From positions 1 to 64,000 of the forward strand of contig JBCBBH010000001.1 in NCBI GenBank assembly GCA_038531945.1: 64,000 nt of DNA. The letters run 5' to 3'. The notes beneath the pieces are model-generated. The model saw only the letters and a list, made by a program, of their open reading frames with translations. It was not told the DNA's origin and did no database searches. This stretch comes from CALBPI01 sp038531945. Its GTDB lineage: Bacteria > Pseudomonadota > Gammaproteobacteria > Steroidobacterales > Woeseiaceae. Both the position numbers and the translations under genes were made by a program. Below are positions 17,322 to 26,519 of this stretch, piece by piece. The number at the start of each line of letters is the position of its first letter. Position 1 is the first letter of the stretch.

Positions 17322-18716
17322 TCAACTGAGCTGTGTCAGCAGCGTTTGCAAATTCTGCGCTGCACTCATCATGTAGCCCCGCATCTCGGCAATCATCGCA
17401 GCTTTGCTTTCGTCATCGCGAGCGCTGGCTACCAGTTTGCTAAAGCCATCTAACCGGTTCTCCCGAACCCATCGACGCAGGTCTCTGTCCTGCGACCAAC
17501 GCGCCTGATTGCGCATGAACGCCATCGTCATCGGCAACCAATCGGTCGCATGGTTGGGCAACGGAACCACATGGCACAAGTCGTTTTTGGTTGCCTCATC
17601 GTCGTACGCGGATTCGACATGCGCAATAAACGAAGCGCTGAACACCGGTTGGTAGGATCGCACGGTTTGCGGGGTGATCAAGTCCGCCTCGAACACCGGT
17701 TTGACTTCGAGATTCGGTATCGCACTCGCGGTGCAATCGATAAACAGCTCATCCTTCAACGACTCAAGTTCGCCCTGCTCGAGCACGATCCGATTCGTCT
17801 CCAAGGCCGTTACACGGCCCAACCGAACCACATTGGTGATGCGTCGCATCTCCTCGAGTTCCATACGGCTAATCGTTGCTCCGTGGAACATCTCGGGCCA
17901 CACATCAGGATCGATCCGTAGTAAAACGCCCGCTTTTTCTAGTCGCAAAAACAGATCCTCGACACCCTTCGCTTCCGACAACGCCTTCATCTGCCGCATC
18001 ACGTTGCCGATGGAATCATCAAAAAAATCTGGCTCCGTTTGCGTGTTGCGACGATCAATCAACCAGCCATCGCGCGGTGAGATCCATCGAATGCGATTCG
18101 GATCGACGCCTCGCTCCAGCAACCACAAGCAGGTGTCGATACCCGTCTTGCCAGCACCGATGACCGTGTAGCGAGACGGCGGCGCCTGGATATCGACAAG
18201 ACCATTGGGGGCGACCAAATGCACTCCCTCGGCAATATCGAATGCCGGCGTATGTGTGGAGGGCACAGAAGTCTTGAGCCACGTGCAATCGACCGTTTTC
18301 CTGCGAGGTACGACCTCAAATTGCTCACCGGTCACGACACTCGAAAATCGTCCAGACTCCTGGTATTCACTCGACGGAAAATATCGAACACGTCCGCTGG
18401 GCAAAAAGCGGTTCTGCATGACATCGTCGAAGTACGCGCTGACTTCAGCGCCGGATGCAAGTTCAGCCAGGCCTTTGTTGAGACCGACCTGATCGCGTCG
18501 GCCCTTGCTCAGCTCTACAGAGCTGACGCCATAGAATGCAGACGGTTGATGAAGTCGAACAAATGGATACGCGTCGTTCCAGTGGCCACCTGGCTTGTCA
18601 TGACGATCCACAATGATGAGGTCGGCTTCCGTTTCGGTGAGCAAGGTGTCGGCGAAGGCCATGCCGACCGCGCCGCAGCCAACAATGAGGTAGTCGGTTT
18701 CGAGTTGATTGGTCAT
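17322..18716 (-). CDS. FAD-dependent oxidoreductase, monooxygenase-like
   Basis: A 464-residue flavoprotein. Seen: the N-terminal dinucleotide loop VGCGAVGMAFADTL followed by IIVDRHDKPGGHWNDAYPFVRLHQPSA-type sequence, the GGHW segment being common in Baeyer-Villiger and N-hydroxylating monooxygenases; a second nucleotide loop VIGAGKTGIDTCLWLLE near residue 185, probably for NAD(P)H; and DCTASAIPN near the C-terminal FAD contact. Substrate and exact reaction are unknown. It stands upstream of cysK and downstream of the DoxX-like gene on the same strand. Confidence 0.75.
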   Translation of the reverse strand: MTNQLETDYLIVGCGAVGMAFADTLLTETEADLIIVDRHDKPGGHWNDAYPFVRLHQPSAFYGVSSVELSKGRRDQVGLNKGLAELASGAEVSAYFDDVMQNRFLPSGRVRYFPSSEYQESGRFSSVVTGEQFEVVPRRKTVDCTWLKTSVPSTHTPAFDIAEGVHLVAPNGLVDIQAPPSRYTVIGAGKTGIDTCLWLLERGVDPNRIRWISPRDGWLIDRRNTQTEPDFFDDSIGNVMRQMKALSEAKGVEDLFLRLEKAGVLLRIDPDVWPEMFHGATISRMELEEMRRITNVVRLGRVTALETNRIVLEQGELESLKDELFIDCTASAIPNLEVKPVFEADLITPQTVRSYQPVFSASFIAHVESAYDDEATKNDLCHVVPLPNHATDWLPMTMAFMRNQARWSQDRDLRRWVRENRLDGFSKLVASARDDESKAAMIAEMRGYMMSAAQNLQTLLTQLS

Positions 18717-18758
18717 TGGGCATTTATAACATGCCAGCGTGACCGCGCTGGAGCAATG

Positions 18759-19214
18759 TCAGTCGGACACGGCCGCGCCGCCCACGAAGGGGAAGCGCGT
18801 CCGGTTGCGAACGACCAATGCGGCGAGGCAGATCCAGGCGATGACCGCCATCACAAACAGCGACGGTTCGCCACCTTCCGCGGATCCTGGGAATTCAACG
18901 GCGATTCCCAGCGGAGTAAACAGGTGGAAGAAGATGGCGCCGGATAAAATCCCGAACCCGAGCAATGCACCCCAATGCCGCGTGGTCGGAATGAGCAGCA
19001 AGACGCAGGCGATCAGTTCCGCCGTGCCGACACCGTACGCACCGTAGTTCGTGAAAGGCTCCGCAAGTGCGGTCAAACCGATGCTTCCAAGCCAGGTACC
19101 AATCGTGCTGAAGATATACACCGTTTCCTTGGCGCCGGTGAACTTGAACGGAAGTGACTGCAAAAATACTGCGACGGGGATCAACAGTAGGATCCAGGGT
19201 AGTGCTTTTTTCAT
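18759..19214 (-). CDS. DoxX-like four-helix membrane protein
   Basis: A 151-residue inner-membrane protein with four predicted helices: about 5-22, 47-75 (GAYGVGTAELIACVLLLIP), 80-100 (HWGALLGFGILSGAIFFHLF) and 118-137. The FKFTGAKE segment after helix 1 and the GTAEL segment are typical of DoxX-like/DUF4870-neighbour families. An AGGAG ribosome site precedes the ATG. In other bacteria DoxX proteins take part in thiol or redox homeostasis; nothing in this sequence shows the role directly. Confidence 0.75.
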   Translation of the reverse strand: MKKALPWILLLIPVAVFLQSLPFKFTGAKETVYIFSTIGTWLGSIGLTALAEPFTNYGAYGVGTAELIACVLLLIPTTRHWGALLGFGILSGAIFFHLFTPLGIAVEFPGSAEGGEPSLFVMAVIAWICLAALVVRNRTRFPFVGGAAVSD

Positions 19215-19344
19215 GGCTTTATTCTCCTCTGAAGCCGTTACGCTGTTACGTTAGCCAAGAGGACCTCCCCCTGCCTGAAATCATTACGCCGTATCAGCAC
19301 GAGAGCGATTGATGTTCGCAATCGTGCCGATTGACGTATCGAAC

Positions 19345-21507
19345 CTATTGGTCGCCGGACGTAAACAACTGGTCGCGCAGGTATGTGTATTCCAAAGCAG
19401 TGCGACGTGCGCGCTCCTTCTGGTTGGCGGCTGCCGAGTGACCACCGTCAATGTTCTCGTAGTAGAGAAACGGCTTCTCCGCTTCCTGGAAACGTTTCGC
19501 CATCTTGCGTGCATGACCCGGGTGCACACGATCATCTTTCGTTGAGGTCACAAAAAATGGCGTCGGGTAGTCAGCGCCTTCGTCGAAGTTCTGATAGGGA
19601 GAGATCGTTTCCAGAAACGCGCGCTCTTCTGGCACGTCAGGATCCCCATACTCGTCGACCCACGATGCGCCGGCCAGCAGCTTGTGGTAGCGCAGCATGT
19701 CCAGCAGCGGTACCTGAATCACTACCGCATTCCAGAGATCCGGCCGCTGGGTCAGCATGACACCCATCAACAATCCGCCGTTCGAACCACCCATGATGCC
19801 AAGATGCTCTGGCGATGTGATCTTGCGGTCGATGAGATCTTCCCCGACCGCTATGAAGTCGTCGTAAATGCGTTGACGATTCTGTTTCAGCCCTGCCTGG
19901 TGCCACTCCGGACCAAACTCACCGCCACCACGGATGTTAGCGAGTGCGTAGGCGCCGCCTTGTTCCAGCCACAGTCGCCCAACATTGCCCGAATAGCTCG
20001 GTCGCAATGAAACCTCGAAACCGCCATATCCGTAGAGCAGCGTCGGTGTGTTGCCGTCAAACTCGATGTCTTCACGATGGACGACAAAATACGGGACGCG
20101 TGTACCGTCCTTGGAAACGGCCTGGAACTGTGACACAGATAACCCGTCTGCATCGAACTTCGCCGGCAGTGACTTGATCGGCGACATGTTGCCGGTCGCT
20201 GCGCTGTAGGCGAGCAGTGTGTCCGGCGTCAGGAATCCTTCGTAGTTGACGAACACCGTGTCCTCGCGGGCGTCGGAAAAATAGATGCTCGCCTGACCGG
20301 TGCCCGGAAGATCGATATCTTCCGTTTGCCATCCGTCGTCGCCACGGGACAACAACAACAAACGGCTGGCCACGTTGTCATTGATGGACAACAGTGCCGC
20401 GCCTTTGGCGACCGCGACGCCGTTCACCGCCTGCCGATCGTTAGCGCGAAACACGAGCTCTACGGGTGGCAGCGTGCCGGAGTCGAGAAACGCCGCGAGT
20501 TCAAAAGTGACCAAATCACCCGAACGAAATTCCTGACCTTGCACAGACCAGTCCTGCTGCAAAGTCACAAACTGATAGCCGTCCAACCGGTCGTCGAGAT
20601 TCGCCTTTGGAGGCAACGGAAACGCTTGCGGTTCGTCACCGGTCGTCAACCAAAAAGTTCGGGTGAAGAACGTGTCCGCCTCGACCGCGCCGTAGATCAT
20701 CTCGCCAGAATCGAGCTCGTTCGACCAAGGCCACACGCCAACGTCGGTAGCATCGCCGGTGTACACCGACTCGGCATAATCGAGTGACTCACCGCGGCGC
20801 CATAACCGCACGTCCGACGGATAGCCAGACTCGGTCAGCGTCGACCCGTCACCACCCCAATCCGTGGCGATCAACAGAGTGTCCTGATCAATCCATGCAG
20901 ATCCCTGCTTGGCTTCTGGCGTTACGAAACCGTCGGCGACGAAAGTCTTGGACTGCAGGTCAAATTCACGCAGCACGACGGCATCTTTACCACCGTCCGA
21001 CAAGCTAACCAGACACAGAGTGCGCTCTGCACCAGCGGGTCGAAAACAGTCTGCGCCTTTGAACACCCAGTTCTTGTCTTCTTGAGCAGCCAGCGCGTCA
21101 AAATCCAGAACGGCCTCCCATTCAGCGTCGTCCGCGAGGTAGCTGTCCACAGGCGTGCGGCGCCACAAGCCGCGAACGTTGGTGGCGTCCTGCCAGAAGT
21201 TGTAGACGTATCCGTCACGAATCGTGCCATAAGGAATTCGGTCGTCTGATACCGCCAATGCCATCGCCTTCGACAGGTTGTCTTCGTAGACGGGCTGCGC
21301 GGTCAGTCCCGCCAGAGAGCGCTCGTTCTGCTCGCGTACCCACGCCAGCGCGCGCTCGCCCTCAACCTCTTCCATCCAGAGGTTGGGGTCTTCGGGCTGG
21401 GTATCCGCTGACGCCTGAGTTGTCACCGATGCATCACCTTCTTCTGGCTTGTCGTTGGAACAAGCGGCTACAAGCACGCCTGCAAGAATCATGGTCCACC
21501 ACTTCAT
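19345..21507 (-). CDS. Prolyl oligopeptidase family (S9A) lipoprotein
   Basis: A 720-residue envelope serine peptidase. MILAGVLVAACSN gives a lipobox with the lipid Cys at residue 16. The N-terminal PEDPNLWMEEVEGERALAWVREQN is the hallmark of prolyl oligopeptidases, followed by a seven-blade propeller. Catalytic domain: GIMGGSNGGLLMG with Ser575, STKDDRVHPGHARKM with the catalytic Asp near 659, and NIDGGHSAAAN with His690. It cleaves short peptides after proline. GGGAGT is the ribosome site. With the DPP IV-like enzyme nearby it suggests growth on peptides. Confidence 0.94.
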   Translation of the reverse strand: MKWWTMILAGVLVAACSNDKPEEGDASVTTQASADTQPEDPNLWMEEVEGERALAWVREQNERSLAGLTAQPVYEDNLSKAMALAVSDDRIPYGTIRDGYVYNFWQDATNVRGLWRRTPVDSYLADDAEWEAVLDFDALAAQEDKNWVFKGADCFRPAGAERTLCLVSLSDGGKDAVVLREFDLQSKTFVADGFVTPEAKQGSAWIDQDTLLIATDWGGDGSTLTESGYPSDVRLWRRGESLDYAESVYTGDATDVGVWPWSNELDSGEMIYGAVEADTFFTRTFWLTTGDEPQAFPLPPKANLDDRLDGYQFVTLQQDWSVQGQEFRSGDLVTFELAAFLDSGTLPPVELVFRANDRQAVNGVAVAKGAALLSINDNVASRLLLLSRGDDGWQTEDIDLPGTGQASIYFSDAREDTVFVNYEGFLTPDTLLAYSAATGNMSPIKSLPAKFDADGLSVSQFQAVSKDGTRVPYFVVHREDIEFDGNTPTLLYGYGGFEVSLRPSYSGNVGRLWLEQGGAYALANIRGGGEFGPEWHQAGLKQNRQRIYDDFIAVGEDLIDRKITSPEHLGIMGGSNGGLLMGVMLTQRPDLWNAVVIQVPLLDMLRYHKLLAGASWVDEYGDPDVPEERAFLETISPYQNFDEGADYPTPFFVTSTKDDRVHPGHARKMAKRFQEAEKPFLYYENIDGGHSAAANQKERARRTALEYTYLRDQLFTSGDQ

Positions 21508-21606
21508 GCGATTTACTCCCGGACTCCGGCAAAGGGCCGAAGAGTATAGCGAAGCTGACTGCGAGCAGCGACCGGCAGGTCGTACGACTAGTGAGCGATT
21601 GCAAGA

Positions 21607-23544
21607 TCAGGCATCGACACCTTTGGCGCGGAGGAATGCCGCAATGTCGCGAATCGTCGGCACGTCAAAGATATCGCTGATATCGATGAGGCCGGGGTAG
21701 ACCTCGTCAATTCCGAGAACAATCTCCGACAACGTCAGTGAACTGACGCCAACTTCGAACAGATTGTCGTCAGCTCCGATCCGGGTCTCTTTGGCATGCG
21801 TTCTGCAAATCGCGAGTAGTCCCGCCACCAACGGATCATCATCATCGGGCGGCGTTGCCTCATCCGGCACCTCGAGGAGCGCATCGAACGCGCCATCAAC
21901 AAACTGTTGCACCAGCGCTGAACGCTGTACCTTGCCGCTCGTCGTCTTGGGAATCTTTGTGACCGGAATGACGTGATGGACCGGCAGCCCAACCTGTTCC
22001 GACAACCGCGCAATCACGCTATCGCGCAATGCAACTGGAAGTGGCTCGTCGCCCCGATGCAGCACAAACACAAGAATTTGTTCGCCATCGTCGCGACGCA
22101 TCATCGGAGCGCTCGACACCACGACCTTGTTCAAGTCCAGGCCCGGCAACGACGACAGTAACTCCTCAAGATCATGCGGCAGGTAGTTTTGCCCATTGAC
22201 GATAATGAGGTCCTTCTGTCGACCGGTCACCACCAGCTCATCGTCGATCAGAGCACCGCAGTCTCCCGTTCGCAACCAATTGTCGGATGCAAACAAGTCA
22301 GCCGTGGTCTCCGGGTCTTGGTAGATACCTTGCGTTACGCTGCCGCCTTTCAACTGAATATGGCCCACCGAACCTGATGGCAGTTCCTGGTCGGCATCAT
22401 CAACAATTCGTAGTGACACATCGTTGATCGGTCGACCCACCTTGACGAAAATCACAGCGTCTTCATCGGTTGGAGGCACCGATTTCCAGGGCTGTCCAAT
22501 GGTTACACTGTGGCGATCGACAGCTTCGGTCTGATACGCGTTCCCCGGCGTGCCGATCGTGACACCAACCGTAGCTTCTGCCAGCCCGTAGACCGGAAAC
22601 ATACTCGTGCGTTGCAAGCCGAAAGGCGCCATGGCGGTCAGGAAATCCTCACACAGACTCGCGGAGACAGGCTCAGCACCATTCAGAATCAACCGTACAG
22701 AAGACAGATCTGTACCTTCGGGTAACCCCTTACGTTCAAAGAGTTTCAAAAAGTGCTTGTAGCCGAAATTGGGTGAGCATAATTGTGTTGCACCAAGCTC
22801 ACTGGCTTTCGTAAGCCACTGAAGCGGTCGCCGTACGAACAAATTCGTGTCCATGATCGCATGCTCAACTCCGGCTGACATGACTGCCAGGTGATAACCG
22901 ATCAAGCCCATATCATGTGTCAGCGGCATCCAACTCAAGCTGATGTCGCTCTCGTTCCACCCGGTCGCCGCAACGATCGCATCGACATTCGTACAAACAT
23001 TGTTGTGCGTCAGACAAACACCTTTCGGATCGCCCGTAGAACCGGACGAGTATTGAATGAAGGCGAGATCATCACCGGATCCAGGCGTCGGCGCGCCTGT
23101 GCTATCGGTCGAGAGATCCCCATAACGCAAGCAACGAGTCATCAGCATCGGCATAACGTCCGCACGTCCATGCGCTTCCGCAAATGCGATCAGGCGACTC
23201 TGTAAATCAGCGTCCGACACCAGAAAACCGGAATCTAGCTGATCAAGAATCCGAAGCAGCTTGTGTCGATGCTCGTCGCTGATCCCGACAGCGACGGGTA
23301 CCGGTACGATACCGCCCATGACTGCAGCCCAAAACGTCGTCACGAACTGTCGGTTGCTCTTGGTGAAGATGACGACCTGATCGCCTGCGGCTACACCATT
23401 GGAGCGCAGGGCCCCAAGGACAGCTGCAGCGTCGTCCCACAGCTGCGACAACGGCACGACGTCGTCACCACCTGACTCGATGAATCGAATACTGCGGTCC
23501 GTCAAACTGGCGCGTTTCAGAAGCTCGAGCAAAGAACGAGACAT
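21607..23544 (-). CDS. Fatty acyl-AMP ligase fused to an acyl carrier domain
   Basis: A 645-residue protein that should adenylate a carboxylic acid and load it on its own carrier domain. Seen: IQYSSGSTGDPKGV (AMP-binding P-loop), SWMPLTHDMGLIGYH and PVYGLAEATVGV, both typical of FAAL-type ligases, RTGDCGALIDDELVVTGRQK, then a C-terminal carrier with EVGVSSLTLSEI. There Ser602 is the phosphopantetheine site, in a GVSSL context instead of GxDSL. An upstream in-frame GTG at 23556 is also possible. The P450 gene ends directly before it, so the P450 may act on the carrier-bound acyl chain. No ketosynthase or NRPS module is nearby. Confidence 0.87.
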   Translation of the reverse strand: MSRSLLELLKRASLTDRSIRFIESGGDDVVPLSQLWDDAAAVLGALRSNGVAAGDQVVIFTKSNRQFVTTFWAAVMGGIVPVPVAVGISDEHRHKLLRILDQLDSGFLVSDADLQSRLIAFAEAHGRADVMPMLMTRCLRYGDLSTDSTGAPTPGSGDDLAFIQYSSGSTGDPKGVCLTHNNVCTNVDAIVAATGWNESDISLSWMPLTHDMGLIGYHLAVMSAGVEHAIMDTNLFVRRPLQWLTKASELGATQLCSPNFGYKHFLKLFERKGLPEGTDLSSVRLILNGAEPVSASLCEDFLTAMAPFGLQRTSMFPVYGLAEATVGVTIGTPGNAYQTEAVDRHSVTIGQPWKSVPPTDEDAVIFVKVGRPINDVSLRIVDDADQELPSGSVGHIQLKGGSVTQGIYQDPETTADLFASDNWLRTGDCGALIDDELVVTGRQKDLIIVNGQNYLPHDLEELLSSLPGLDLNKVVVSSAPMMRRDDGEQILVFVLHRGDEPLPVALRDSVIARLSEQVGLPVHHVIPVTKIPKTTSGKVQRSALVQQFVDGAFDALLEVPDEATPPDDDDPLVAGLLAICRTHAKETRIGADDNLFEVGVSSLTLSEIVLGIDEVYPGLIDISDIFDVPTIRDIAAFLRAKGVDA

Positions 23545-23545
23545 A

Positions 23546-24850
23546 TCAATGAGCACTCCGGCTGGTCAGTTCAATAGGTAGCGGATCAAGCGACCGCAAA
23601 TTGATCGCATATTCCAGTTCAGGGGTCTTGGCTGATTGCGCGAGACTCGGCGAGAGGTCAGGCAGCACGCTCGCGAGCTGCAGTTTCATTTCAAGATAAC
23701 TGAAGTGTTCACCGACGCAACGACGCGGCCCCAGTGAAAATGGGTAGAAAGCGACACCCTGCGCGCGTTGTCCAGCATCGACAAACCGCTCCGGCAGAAA
23801 TGCCTCCGGCTCGGTCCAGTATCGCTCGCTGCGCTGGGTCAGATATGGCGACAGATAAATCTGTTCGCCCGCTTCAATGACGTGTTCGCCCAGCTCGATG
23901 GTCGAATCCGCCCGCCGCGTATACAGCCACACTGGGGGATAGAGGCGTAGCGTTTCCTGCAACACCTGAAGCGTCACCGGTAAATCGGCGACCGTCTCCA
24001 GCGAGGGATCGGCGGCGGCGCCGGACTGAATGAGCTCCGCCCGGACTCGCTCGGCCACATCGGGATGTTTCGCGAGCTCATACCAAACCCACGCGAGCGT
24101 GTTCGCTGTCGTTTCGAAGCCGGCAACAATCAGAGTGATCATTTCGTCCAGCAACTCTCGATCAGAAAAGCGCTGCCCTGCCTTATCCCTTGCCTGGAGA
24201 TACAGCCCCAGGAAGTCCTCCGCCTGCACGGACTGTTGTTCCCGTTTTGCGATTAGCTCGCCGATCCACGAGCGTAACTCGCGCGCCGCCTGCACCATTG
24301 AAAGATCACGCGCCGCGTCCGGACGCAAAAAAGAAAAGCGACTATTTGGCGCTGCCGCAGCACGCGCGTCGACATCATCACCGAAGATACAATCGACGAT
24401 AACTGCGAGCCCGAATTCAGTCGTCTGTTCGGCGAGATCCAACGTGACGCCTTCACGAGCGGCTACGGACCAGGCGCTCGCCATATGCCCGGCATGTACT
24501 TTCATGCGTTCCGCCATTCGTTCAATAGCGCTGCGCTTGAATGCCGGCTGGACCATCGTTCGACTGCGGCGCCAATGCGCGCCATCGCTGACGATCAGTC
24601 CGTTGCCGAGAAGCATCTTGACGCGCTCGAAACCCCGCCCCTTGCTGGTCGCAGTGTGCCGACGCACCAACAGATCATGCGCCAGATCCGGTGCCTCAAT
24701 GAATACTGATCGTCGACCATCTTCAGATGTGAACCGGACGACCGGTCCGTACTTTTCCGCGGCTGTGCGCAAGCGCTCGAGTGTCGGACGATCGATGCCC
24801 AGCTGGCAGGGCTCGGACGGGCCAACGAGTGGTTGTGAGGATGCAGACAT
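23546..24850 (-). CDS. Cytochrome P450
   Basis: A soluble haem monooxygenase of 434 residues. Seen: the I-helix oxygen-binding motif VAGFETTANTLAW, the K-helix ExxR in ETLRLYPPVWLYTRRA, the PERF element FLPERFVDAG, and the haem loop FSLGPRRCVGEHFSYLE with Cys378 as iron ligand. It resembles CYP4/CYP102-like fatty-acid hydroxylases. I prefer the ATG at 24850 (MSASSQPLVG); an in-frame ATG at 24910 would add 20 atypical residues. No ferredoxin or reductase domain is fused or adjacent, so electrons must come from elsewhere. It is the first gene of a two-gene unit with the acyl-AMP ligase. Confidence 0.92.
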   Translation of the reverse strand: MSASSQPLVGPSEPCQLGIDRPTLERLRTAAEKYGPVVRFTSEDGRRSVFIEAPDLAHDLLVRRHTATSKGRGFERVKMLLGNGLIVSDGAHWRRSRTMVQPAFKRSAIERMAERMKVHAGHMASAWSVAAREGVTLDLAEQTTEFGLAVIVDCIFGDDVDARAAAAPNSRFSFLRPDAARDLSMVQAARELRSWIGELIAKREQQSVQAEDFLGLYLQARDKAGQRFSDRELLDEMITLIVAGFETTANTLAWVWYELAKHPDVAERVRAELIQSGAAADPSLETVADLPVTLQVLQETLRLYPPVWLYTRRADSTIELGEHVIEAGEQIYLSPYLTQRSERYWTEPEAFLPERFVDAGQRAQGVAFYPFSLGPRRCVGEHFSYLEMKLQLASVLPDLSPSLAQSAKTPELEYAINLRSLDPLPIELTSRSAH

Positions 24851-24957
24851 CAAAAAACTTGTCGCAGGTATTCGACGCTGTGATTGTACATTGGTGTACG
24901 ACTGGCGCATATTTCGGCGCTACACCACCTGTGGCCGCAACAACAGATTCCGACACG

Positions 24958-25707
24958 ATGAGCCAGTCCCCAGACCCCGATTCAATAGAGTCCCGTCGCA
25001 GCTCGACGTCGCAACGACGAATGACGCTGTCCCGCAAAGTGACTTACGCACTTGGCCTCCCGCTATTGCGCTTGATTCTGTGGCTGCTACGCAAGAGCTA
25101 TCGCTACCAGCCGTTGATCGGTGCTGAGCACCGACGGTGGGTTATGGCCGAAGACAAACCCATCGCACCATGCTATTGGCACCAGCAACACGTGCTGTGT
25201 TCTACCGAGATCGCCGAGTGGATCAGCAAGGGTTTCAAGGGTTGCTACCTGATATCAGGATCGGTCGACGGCGACGTCCCCGAGCGGATTGCAAGAAAGT
25301 GGGGCGCCGAAGTGATTCGCGGCTCCGCCAACAAGAGCGGCGCGCTCGCGCTACGCGATATGCAAAAGATGATGCGCGATGGCTACTCTATCGTCACCAC
25401 AGCCGATGGCCCGCGCGGACCCTGCTATGAATTCAAGGAAGGCGCCATTCTCATGGCTCGTATCGGCAAGGTGCCAATTATTCCGATGGCCGCTGCTGCG
25501 GATCGTGCGTGGTATCTGAAGCGTTGGGACCGGTTCATGATCCCGAAACCGTTCGCCAAAGTCGTGGTTGGCGTTGGCGCCCCGTACGTAATCGATCCAA
25601 AAACACCCATGAATGCGCTGGAGCCGGTGCGTACGAGCGTTCAGGCTGCAGTCATGTCTGTCATGCGAGAATGCGAAGCATGTATCAGTTCGTCAAAAAC
25701 ACGCTAA
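24958..25707 (+). CDS. Lysophospholipid acyltransferase family protein (DUF374)
   Basis: About 249 residues from the ATG at 24958; an ATG at 25021 is an alternative and neither has a strong ribosome site. After a hydrophobic segment (VTYALGLPLLRLILWLLRK) comes the DUF374 core: LISGSVDGDVPERIARKWG, the RGSANKSGALALRDM helix, TTADGPRGPCYEFKEGA and AILMARIGKVPIIPMAA. This family belongs to the LPLAT superfamily and acts at the inner membrane on lipid A or phospholipid precursors. It overlaps the DUF3108 gene. It is divergent from the P450, so the 107 bp between them should hold both promoters. Confidence 0.82.
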   Translation: MSQSPDPDSIESRRSSTSQRRMTLSRKVTYALGLPLLRLILWLLRKSYRYQPLIGAEHRRWVMAEDKPIAPCYWHQQHVLCSTEIAEWISKGFKGCYLISGSVDGDVPERIARKWGAEVIRGSANKSGALALRDMQKMMRDGYSIVTTADGPRGPCYEFKEGAILMARIGKVPIIPMAAAADRAWYLKRWDRFMIPKPFAKVVVGVGAPYVIDPKTPMNALEPVRTSVQAAVMSVMRECEACISSSKTR

Positions 25708-26519
25708 ACGCAATATCAAACATCGGACGCCGGGCCGGTGTTGTCGCTTTACTGTGCCTGGGTGCCGCACATGCCGATGCACTTGAGCCAATCGTATCCG
25801 ATGACGATGCGCCACGGTTGACGCCGCATGAGGCCGAATACAAAGTCAAAATTAGCGGCATCGGCGGAGTACTCACCACACGATTGGCGCTCGACTCGGA
25901 TGGCCGGTACAACGCAACCCACACCGTCAGACCTACCGGTCTTGCGCGTTTGATTGCCGGTCGCGGTCGAATTGAAGAGCAGAGTCTGTTCCACGTTGAG
26001 TCCGGGGCGTTGGTCCCGCACCGGTATCAATCAAACGACCAGCTCAGTCGCGAGAAAGGAACGATCGATCTGACTTTCGACGTCAAGGCGCAACGGCTTG
26101 AGGGCGTCGTTTCTCTCGATGATGCTGCAGAGGCAGTGGTCGACGAGGCGATGACCGATCCTCTGTTCGATCGCGTATCCGTTCAATACCAACTCATGTT
26201 GGATCTGCTGATCGAAGCGAAGGGCTCAGACGCTTCGTCCTCGACGGCGCAAGACACGTATGTAATCTTCGACGCTGACGGAAACAAGACGCTGGAAATC
26301 ACTCGAATCGGCGAACGCATGATTCGCTTTCGAGGTGATACGCTGAGCGCATTGGGCGTGCGACATCAATCACCAGGCTCATCGCGCAAGACCGAACTCT
26401 GGCTGGCTCCAGCGCTCGATTTTGCCCCGATCCTGATTGAGCAGTACCGCAAGGAGAAGCTGAAGTTACGGGCGGTGCTGCGCGACTACGCACCGCTTGC
26501 TGTGTCAGCTCGAGATTAG
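25680..26519 (+). CDS. DUF3108 exported protein
   Basis: A 279-residue exported protein; ATGs at 25671 and 25680 are both possible. After a signal peptide (VVALLCLGAAHADA) comes the DUF3108 fold: AEYKVKISGIGGVLTTRLAL, AEEQS-like and PHRYQSNDQLSREKGTIDLTFD, then the QYQLMLDLL segment and a C-terminal YRKEKLKLRAVL. The family is periplasmic and probably lipid- or glycan-related; no enzymatic residues are recognisable. Its first 28 bp overlap the acyltransferase, so the two are coupled. Its last 15 bp overlap the convergent secretin gene. Confidence 0.8.
   Translation: MYQFVKNTLNAISNIGRRAGVVALLCLGAAHADALEPIVSDDDAPRLTPHEAEYKVKISGIGGVLTTRLALDSDGRYNATHTVRPTGLARLIAGRGRIEEQSLFHVESGALVPHRYQSNDQLSREKGTIDLTFDVKAQRLEGVVSLDDAAEAVVDEAMTDPLFDRVSVQYQLMLDLLIEAKGSDASSSTAQDTYVIFDADGNKTLEITRIGERMIRFRGDTLSALGVRHQSPGSSRKTELWLAPALDFAPILIEQYRKEKLKLRAVLRDYAPLAVSARD

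Noticed and set aside
19290..19340. Imperfect hairpin downstream of the DoxX-like gene
   Set aside because: The stem is interrupted, no T-run follows, and it lies upstream rather than downstream of a transcript end that needs it.
24030..25127. 365-residue frame on the plus strand
   Set aside because: Antisense to the P450, which has complete haem motifs; Ser/Arg-rich shadow.
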